Below, piece by piece: positions 15,260 to 19,907 of a DNA stretch of 19,907 bases. The first letter of the stretch is position 1. Every line of letters begins with the position of its first letter. This DNA comes from Candidatus Altarchaeum sp. GTDB lineage: Archaea; Altiarchaeota; Altiarchaeia; Altiarchaeales; Altiarchaeaceae. The stretch spans positions 1 to 19,907 of the forward strand of contig JAGTWP010000022.1 in the NCBI GenBank assembly GCA_018260755.1, in the 5' to 3' direction. Under the pieces are notes generated by a model. The model searched no databases, had not been told where the DNA came from, and saw nothing but the letters and a program-made list of their open reading frames with translations. The position numbers and the translations under genes are program-made.

Positions 15260-15360
15260 GTAACTATTCAGCCACCCAAAAAATTACGAGTAAATTTTTT
15301 GATTTTTTGGTATTTTTTGAAATTTTCGCAGGTAAATTTTTGTACCCTCTGAATAGTTAC
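15260..15360. mobile_element. 101-bp MITE with 12-bp inverted ends and 8-bp target duplication
   Basis: The ends gtaactattcag (15260-15271) and ctgaatagttac (15349-15360) are perfect inverted repeats. The flanks carry a perfect 8-bp direct repeat, ttaaaaac, at 15252-15259 and 15361-15368, as expected for a target-site duplication. The inside is AT-rich with a quasi-palindrome near 15277-15301 and no ORF. Ends starting GTAA with 8-bp duplications are known for IS66-type elements, so a parent of that kind is a reasonable guess. Related ends are at 11985 and 19848. It sits directly in front of the promoter of the small gene at 15398. Confidence 0.88.
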
Positions 15361-15369
15361 TTAAAAACC

Positions 15370-15378
15370 TTATAAATA
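15370..15378 (+). promoter_or_regulatory. TATA-like box for the small gene at 15398
   Basis: ttataaata, centred about 24 nt before the ATG. The A-rich segment just upstream, where the BRE would be, is the right copy of the MITE target duplication. Confidence 0.5.
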
Positions 15379-15397
15379 AAAATTTAAAAGCAACGAA

Positions 15398-15628
15398 ATG
15401 GCCAGTGTTAGTAAGATGTCTAAAAGGGAGTATGAAATTTTAAAAGCTTATGAAAACGGAAATTATATTAAAAATGAAGAAGTAGAAAAAGTTCTTTTAG
15501 ATTATGCGTCAACAGGGGATGTATCTTTTGGATTCTTAGCTAGTACTGCAAGATTAACTGAAATGGGGAAGAAAACATTAAGGAATGCAGAAAGATTAGA
15601 AAGATTAGGGTTTGCTGAGGGCCAATAA
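15398..15628 (+). CDS. Small protein of unknown function, winged-helix-like
   Basis: A 76-aa soluble, charged protein that I do not recognise as a named family. It contains KREYEILKAYENGNYI, then an acidic helix (EEVEKVLLDYA), a short beta-like stretch and LTEMGKKTLRNAERLERLGF. The LTEMGKKTL segment resembles the last helix and wing of winged-helix DNA-binding proteins such as MarR- or PadR-like small regulators. That makes a regulator plausible but unproven. The ATG at 15398 fits the TATA spacing; the ATG seven codons later is an alternative. It follows the MITE by 37 nt and precedes the unknown membrane protein by 77 nt, which has its own TATA-like box. Confidence 0.6.
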   Translation: MASVSKMSKREYEILKAYENGNYIKNEEVEKVLLDYASTGDVSFGFLASTARLTEMGKKTLRNAERLERLGFAEGQ

Positions 15629-15670
15629 AATAAGGGTTTTTAATCGTAAAGTATAAGATTTCTTTTCTTT

Positions 15671-15680
15671 TTTATATTTT
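15671..15680 (+). promoter_or_regulatory. TATA-like box for the membrane protein at 15706
   Basis: tttatatttt in a T-rich run, centred about 31 nt before the ATG. It suggests a separate transcript with little or no leader. Confidence 0.4.
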
Positions 15681-15705
15681 TTAATGTTAATATTTTGAGT
15701 TAAAA

Positions 15706-16716
15706 ATGGATAATTCTAATTCTCATTATTATGCTTGGATTCCCACACTAACAAATGGTTTTTCTCTTGAAAAAGGTTTAGAACATATCAACGAATACTA
15801 TAATAAAAAAGACAATAGTTATATATCTAAGGAACCACATATAGAAAAGGATATAAAAAACAGAGCAGGACTAAAATTTTATATAGAAATAATTCTTGAT
15901 GCCAGCGGTAAAAAAATTGAGGGTGTACAATTTTTTAATCAGGACAATAAGACGGACAATAAGACAATAATATGCAGTGGGGATATAAAGTTTTTCCCAA
16001 ATTTGCATAATACGTTAACGGGACTAATAGAAATACATAATATAAAGATTAATGAAGAATATATTGAAAAATCTGTTGAAAACATAGAAAAAGATGAAAT
16101 TATAAAAACACTTGAAAAAAAAAATTTCATAAGGGAAATTTATGTTTGTGTTAGAGATATCTATCATAAACACACACATCACGATGATTCCCATGATTTA
16201 CAACTCGATATAGTTGAATCGAGTGACATAGAAGGTGCAATTAAAGAGATAATAAACCAATACGAAAACAAACTCAATAAGCATATTTTACAAATGAAGG
16301 ATATCTACGAAATTTATAAATACACAGATGCATCCTTATCAGATGTCGATTGGTATGACAAGTTTATTTTTGTAACTGGAGAAATGATATACGCCCAAAG
16401 ATTCATAGAATTACATGAAGGTAAATTGCCTGCAGATAAAGAATATTTAACATTCCAGTTTAAACACGGCGAGACAATCCTTAACAATTATAAAGAAGTG
16501 ATTAATGAAAAAATAGAATCTCAAAGAAATAAACAAATTTTAAAATTAACATATATTGGCACAATTATGGGTGCAATCGTAGGAACTATTTTATCTGTGG
16601 ATGCTTTACATAATCTTGGTTTCTGGGAGCCGACACCGTTACAAATAATGTTAGTGATATCAACACTCATAGTATTTTCCTTAGTTTTTTTACGGAGCAC
16701 ATCTATAAAGCAATGA
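15706..16716 (+). CDS. Unrecognised membrane protein with His cluster and two C-terminal TM helices
   Basis: A 336-aa protein with no family I can name. There is no signal peptide. Residues 1-275 are soluble, with an N-terminal alpha/beta part (about 8-115), a lysine/glutamate-rich helical part and a striking VRDIYHKHTHHDDSHD motif (His at 154, 156, 158, 159 and 163; Asp at 160, 161 and 164) that could bind metal. Two hydrophobic helices close the protein (about 280-298 and 312-329), giving a large cytosolic head on a C-terminal hairpin anchor. Codon use is richer in ATA/AAT than in the core genes, so acquisition is possible. It lies between a small possible regulator and a glycosyltransferase 28 nt downstream, in the accessory region that ends with an AbiE pair. 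A sensor or defence effector is speculation. Confidence 0.75.
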   Translation: MDNSNSHYYAWIPTLTNGFSLEKGLEHINEYYNKKDNSYISKEPHIEKDIKNRAGLKFYIEIILDASGKKIEGVQFFNQDNKTDNKTIICSGDIKFFPNLHNTLTGLIEIHNIKINEEYIEKSVENIEKDEIIKTLEKKNFIREIYVCVRDIYHKHTHHDDSHDLQLDIVESSDIEGAIKEIINQYENKLNKHILQMKDIYEIYKYTDASLSDVDWYDKFIFVTGEMIYAQRFIELHEGKLPADKEYLTFQFKHGETILNNYKEVINEKIESQRNKQILKLTYIGTIMGAIVGTILSVDALHNLGFWEPTPLQIMLVISTLIVFSLVFLRSTSIKQ

Positions 16717-16744
16717 ATTCTGAAACTACTGAAAAAAATTTAAT

Positions 16745-17872
16745 ATGAAAATCGGCTTTTTCACGGATACATATTTTCCGCAGGTAAATGGAGTAACCTA
16801 CACATTGAGTTTGTGGAAGAATGAACTCGCCAAAATTTACGGAAAGGAAGGCATTTTTGTTTTTTATCCGAAGAGCGAATACAAAGGAAGCATGAATGAA
16901 ATTTCCCTCCTGTCAGTTAAATTTCCCCTTTATGAGGGCTATAAAATTTCCCTCCCGTCCACAAAACTGCTGAACATAAATTTGGATATCGTGCATATTC
17001 ACGGATTATATTCTTCGGCGGTCTTTGGAATATCAGTAGCAAAACAACTAAAAATTCCCTGTATAATTACCTATCATACCCCAACTCACCTTTACACCCA
17101 TTATGCAACAAATTTAATATCCCGGCATTTTTCCGAATCATCAACAAAAAAAATTTCCGGTATTTTACAGAAAGGACTTATGAAGTGGGAGAAATTTGTC
17201 CTGAAATCGTGCGATTTAATAACAGTTCCATCAAATGTAATTGCAGAATATCTAAAAGAGCAGGGCATTGACAATGTAAGGGTTATAAGCAACGGAATTG
17301 ATATAAATTTGTTTAAAGAAGATGGCATAAGGAAAAAATTCTGGCAGAAAAAAAATGAAAAATGTATCGGATATTGCGGAAGGATAGGACTGGAAAAGCA
17401 TCTTGAGGACCTGATATATCTGGCGGATAAATTTAAAGGAGAAATTTTAATAGCTGGAGAAGGTCCTGCTAAAAAATATTATGAAAAATTAGCAGATAAA
17501 ATAAGCAATAACATTAAATTTTTAGGGAGAATTCCGCACGAAGAACTTCCGAAATTTTATTCAACTCTTGACTTTCTCGTTTTTCCTTCTGTCGTTGAAA
17601 CACAGGGATTAGTTGCTTTGGAATCAATGGCATGCGGAACACCGGTAATCGGAGCGGATGCACTGGCATTAAAGGAAACTATTATAGATGGAAAAACCGG
17701 CTATTTATACAAACCAGGAGATGTTGATGAATTATTTATGAAGTTAGAAATAGCATACCAGAACAGAGAAATTTTAGCCGGGAATTGCGTTGTGGAAGCA
17801 AGGAAACACTCTGTTGAAAATACAGTAAATGCATTAAGGAAAATTTATGAAGAAATAAAAACAGGAAAATAA
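16745..17872 (+). CDS. Glycosyltransferase family 4 (GT-B fold)
   Basis: A retaining glycosyltransferase of 375 aa that would move a sugar from a nucleotide-sugar donor to a lipid or glycan at the inner membrane face. The N-terminal acceptor domain begins FFTDTYFPQVNGVT and includes DIVHIHG and TYHTPTHLYTHYA. The C-terminal donor domain contains GYCGRIGLEKHLEDLI, IAGEGPAKKYYE and the EX7E pair in ETQGLVALESMACGTPVIG. The layout is like enzymes making glycolipids or phosphatidylinositol mannosides, including archaeal glycolipid synthases, but acceptor and donor are not determined. It begins 28 nt after the membrane protein gene and might be in its transcript. The tail is followed by a 92-nt gap before the AbiE pair. 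Confidence 0.9.
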   Translation: MKIGFFTDTYFPQVNGVTYTLSLWKNELAKIYGKEGIFVFYPKSEYKGSMNEISLLSVKFPLYEGYKISLPSTKLLNINLDIVHIHGLYSSAVFGISVAKQLKIPCIITYHTPTHLYTHYATNLISRHFSESSTKKISGILQKGLMKWEKFVLKSCDLITVPSNVIAEYLKEQGIDNVRVISNGIDINLFKEDGIRKKFWQKKNEKCIGYCGRIGLEKHLEDLIYLADKFKGEILIAGEGPAKKYYEKLADKISNNIKFLGRIPHEELPKFYSTLDFLVFPSVVETQGLVALESMACGTPVIGADALALKETIIDGKTGYLYKPGDVDELFMKLEIAYQNREILAGNCVVEARKHSVENTVNALRKIYEEIKTGK

Positions 17873-17964
17873 GAAATTTAATTGCTCCATGAACGAAATC
17901 TCATAACATTTAAGTTCCAATATTTAGATATTTTTAGTAAGATAATACTAATTATTAGCATAAG

Positions 17965-18753
17965 ATGGAAAAAAATATCTATTTAACACATTATGAGCAA
18001 CATGTATTTAACTTGCTGTTCAAGAAAAGTGGAAATATAATATCTCTTGAAAGTATCAGGTGTTTGTTCCCGGAACTTACAGTAGGAAAAATTAACAAAA
18101 TTTGCTCGGGGCTTTCAAAAAAAGGATACCTTCATAGAATAAAAAAAGAAATTTACCTGATACAGAGTGATCCCTCACAAAAGCCACTGATATCAGATCC
18201 CTCTAAAATTGCGCTGCAAATCTATCCAGGATATTTGGCATTTCATTCCGCTCTCAGGATTTACGATTTAACCGAATACGAACCATTTACTATATTTATT
18301 GCAACAGCGGGGAAATCACATACTATAAAAATAGGAGAGTATATTTTCAAATACATCTCTGTAAAAAACACCGAAGGTGTGGAGTTCTATAAAAATGTTT
18401 ATGTTTCCTCAAAAACAAAGACATTCTACGACTGCTTTTCCAAACCACAGTACTGTGGAGGATACTCTGTAATTGCAAAGGCATTATATTTGAATAAAGG
18501 ATGTGATTGGAATAAATTAAAGGCGTATTTTGAAAATTTTGCATCCGATACATTATGTCAGCGAAGCGGATATGTTATTGAACTTATAAAAAAAGCAAAT
18601 ATTGTGGAAATCCCGGATTTTATTATATCCTATTTCAAATCAAGAATAAAGACGACCGCACGATTAATTCCTCAAAATAAATCAGGGGGAAAATACATTA
18701 AGGAATGGCATATCCTTGACAATCTCGGAGGGGAAAACATAGTTTCAATATAA
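17965..18753 (+). CDS. abiEi: AbiEi-like antitoxin, winged-helix regulator
   Basis: A 262-aa protein that fits the AbiEi-type antitoxin of type IV toxin-antitoxin systems. Such proteins repress their own operon and counter the toxin without binding it. Residues 1-65 form a winged helix (LTHYEQHVFNLLFKK, SLESIRCLFPELTVGKINKI, GLSKKGYLHRIKKEIYLI). The rest is the AbiEi C-terminal type region, seen in GYLAFHSALRIYDLTEY, FKYISVKN and SKTKTFYDCFSKPQYCGG. The product is longer than the shortest bacterial antitoxins and similar to the larger AbiEi_4/transcriptional-regulator relatives. The toxin gene follows after 13 nt. The ATG is preceded by cataag with no ribosome-binding site. Autoregulation is expected but no inverted-repeat operator is obvious in the gap upstream. 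Confidence 0.75.
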   Translation: MEKNIYLTHYEQHVFNLLFKKSGNIISLESIRCLFPELTVGKINKICSGLSKKGYLHRIKKEIYLIQSDPSQKPLISDPSKIALQIYPGYLAFHSALRIYDLTEYEPFTIFIATAGKSHTIKIGEYIFKYISVKNTEGVEFYKNVYVSSKTKTFYDCFSKPQYCGGYSVIAKALYLNKGCDWNKLKAYFENFASDTLCQRSGYVIELIKKANIVEIPDFIISYFKSRIKTTARLIPQNKSGGKYIKEWHILDNLGGENIVSI

Positions 18754-18766
18754 ACCAATATCTAAA

Positions 18767-19564
18767 ATGGATATAGACATCTTACGGCTGATCGCCTTAA
18801 AATCAGGCCTCGGAATAAAATATGTATCCAAGAATGAGCGACTAAACACTTTGCTCGGACAGATTGATAAGATTTTTGGTGACTCTGTGATATTAAAAGG
18901 AGGCACGGCATTAAGCAAGGCATATCTTCAAACAAAGGGTGTTGACAGATTTTCGGATGACATAGACCTTGACTTTATACCTTCTGAGGGCATGAATTTA
19001 AATGAAAAAATAAATTTTATCAGGGAAAAAATCAAAGAAATCAACGGATTTGAAATTTCAATGCCCCGGCTTTTGCACAGAACCATGCGATTTGATACCA
19101 CTTATGTGAACGAGATTAACGAAAAAGACACCATAAGGATTGAATTTTATCTGAGCCATAATACACCATTATGCTGCAAACCTCCTCAAAAGCAGATGCT
19201 TGTATCTTCGTTTATGTCTGTAAATCCCGTAATGTTCCTCACCTATTCTTTTGAGGATTTATTCTCAAGAAAATTCGTTGCGTTATACTCCCGCACAGAA
19301 GGCAAGGATATTTATGATGTGTACCACTGCACAATGCTTGAATATGACCACGAAAAATTTAAGGGAGCGTTAGACCTAATGCTGAAGTTTTATAAGATTG
19401 AGAAAGAGACCTTCTTTATAAACTTGGTTGAAAAACTGAAAAAAGCTAACGAAAATTACAGATACATCCAAAATTCAACTAACCACTATGTTCCCACCCG
19501 TATGAGACCTGACTGGAGAATTATAATTAAAGAACTGCTTGTGTATATGAAAAAACACACTTAA
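18767..19564 (+). CDS. abiEii: AbiEii-like nucleotidyltransferase toxin
   Basis: A 265-aa nucleotidyltransferase of the AbiEii/DUF1814 (MenT) group, the toxin half of type IV AbiE systems. Known members act with NTPs, and some modify tRNA ends to stop growth. The catalytic signature is complete: VILKGGTALSKAYL (41-54) with the GG(S/T) loop, RFSDDIDLDF (61-70) with the metal-binding Asp pair, and KDIYDVYH with its conserved KDxxD pattern about residue 181. No frameshift or stop is present, so it should be active. It forms an operon with the antitoxin upstream (13-nt gap). Converging tiny genes lie 25 nt past its stop. Related domain proteins occur without toxicity, so activity remains inference. 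Confidence 0.85.
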   Translation: MDIDILRLIALKSGLGIKYVSKNERLNTLLGQIDKIFGDSVILKGGTALSKAYLQTKGVDRFSDDIDLDFIPSEGMNLNEKINFIREKIKEINGFEISMPRLLHRTMRFDTTYVNEINEKDTIRIEFYLSHNTPLCCKPPQKQMLVSSFMSVNPVMFLTYSFEDLFSRKFVALYSRTEGKDIYDVYHCTMLEYDHEKFKGALDLMLKFYKIEKETFFINLVEKLKKANENYRYIQNSTNHYVPTRMRPDWRIIIKELLVYMKKHT

Positions 19565-19588
19565 AAATAAATTTGTCTTATTCTCCGT

Positions 19589-19663
19589 TTAAAATAAAAA
19601 AAATTTTGCAGCGAAAATTAAAGCAACAATCACCACAATTACTATCAACAAAAATTTGAGCAT
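19589..19663 (-). CDS. Tiny single-TM protein, 24 aa
   Basis: An ATG at 19663 opens a 24-codon frame ending in TAA: a start MLKF, then an unbroken hydrophobic run LLIVIVVIVALIFAA and KFFLF. It would be one membrane-spanning helix and little else. The coding strand is unusually rich in G and GTN/GCN codons for an otherwise AT-only gap, which argues for real coding. Low-complexity chance remains possible in such a short frame. It follows the other tiny gene by 24 nt on the same strand, so the two could be co-transcribed. I recognise no family. Confidence 0.4.
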   Translation of the reverse strand: MLKFLLIVIVVIVALIFAAKFFLF

Positions 19664-19687
19664 ATTAAAAATTTAAAAGATTTTTGA

Positions 19688-19792
19688 CTATCTCAAAAAT
19701 GCAACGCATTTTTGTGATGGCTTAATAGCGAGTTTCCATAATACTCCCAATATTAATAATGCTACAATTCCCAAAATAATAATTTCCGGCAT
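19688..19792 (-). CDS. Small single-TM protein, 34 aa
   Basis: From an ATG in aaaaATG context (19792) the frame reads MPEIIILGIVALLILGVLW, then KLAIKPSQKCVAFLR and a TAG. It is one strong TM helix with a short acidic N-terminus and a basic cytosolic tail, the usual positive-inside pattern. Glycine and valine codons stand out from the AT-rich background. A hairpin (aaaaatgc/gcattttt, 19695-19713) lies inside the tail codons. It leads the second tiny membrane gene. The function is unknown; small membrane proteins often regulate larger complexes, but nothing here shows which. Confidence 0.5.
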   Translation of the reverse strand: MPEIIILGIVALLILGVLWKLAIKPSQKCVAFLR

Positions 19793-19847
19793 TTTTGAAA
19801 TTTATGAATTTGATGCGCGTATTTTTGGATATTACTAATTAAATTTC

Positions 19848-19907
19848 GTAACTATTCGGAGGGTATTTTCAAAATGAAATTTTGAAATACTGAAATCTTT
19901 TGATTTC
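19848..19907 (+). repeat. Third MITE/IS-end motif, running off the window edge
   Basis: gtaactattcggagggta matches the MITE right end (as read on the minus strand) with one change. It is followed at once by a hairpin with a 12-bp stem and one bulged base (19863-19890). The rest of the element, if any, lies outside the window. Confidence 0.55.

Noticed and set aside
19695-19713. 8-bp hairpin as a terminator of the AbiE operon
   Set aside because: It lies within the codons of the 34-aa membrane gene and about 130 nt past the toxin stop, with only a short T run; weak support.

Overview
The window is archaeal chromosomal DNA, AT-rich (roughly 30% GC by eye). The evidence is class I lysyl-tRNA synthetase, ribosomal protein eL21, RNA polymerase subunit RpoF, a DUF655 protein, fibrillarin, an archaeal-type GluRS and an archaeal-type dUTPase. 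Many genes have a TATA-like box about 24-31 nt before the ATG and no Shine-Dalgarno sequence, so leaderless mRNAs are likely. The exact lineage cannot be fixed from sequence reading alone. A low-GC archaeon of the Altiarchaeota or a DPANN group fits the gene style and the Cys-rich surface protein, but that is inference.

Layout. Positions 1-1214 hold the 3' part of a large surface protein. Positions 1215-2560 are a gene graveyard: a frameshifted carB fragment, then an internally deleted, non-autonomous insertion sequence with a broken transposase. From 2560 to 11904 the region is mostly housekeeping: gltX-dut-aroK; a zinc finger/HEAT/TPR protein with a fresh coding minisatellite; tRNA-Ala(CGC) behind queD; lysS; then eL21-rpoF-DUF655-fibrillarin. 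A 255-nt gap with element ends and hairpins follows. Next come an N-terminal transketolase half (12160-13110) and a convergent minus-strand pair, aroD and a RimK-like ATP-grasp ligase. Together aroK and aroD give two shikimate-pathway steps.

Positions 14800-15400 are a second graveyard: the C-terminal remnant of a different transposase, a G-free 43-bp tandem repeat, and a clean 101-bp MITE with 12-bp inverted ends and a perfect 8-bp target duplication. Its ends recur at 11985 and 19848. The accessory part follows: a small winged-helix-like protein, an unrecognised two-TM membrane protein with a His cluster, a GT4 glycosyltransferase, and an AbiEi/AbiEii-type toxin-antitoxin pair. Two tiny single-TM proteins (24 and 34 aa) lie on the minus strand at the right edge.

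I did not find a large new multi-gene system. The best candidates for novelty are the MITE family, the unknown membrane protein with its small upstream partner, the tiny membrane proteins, and the linkage of fibrillarin to the RNA polymerase/ribosome gene string.
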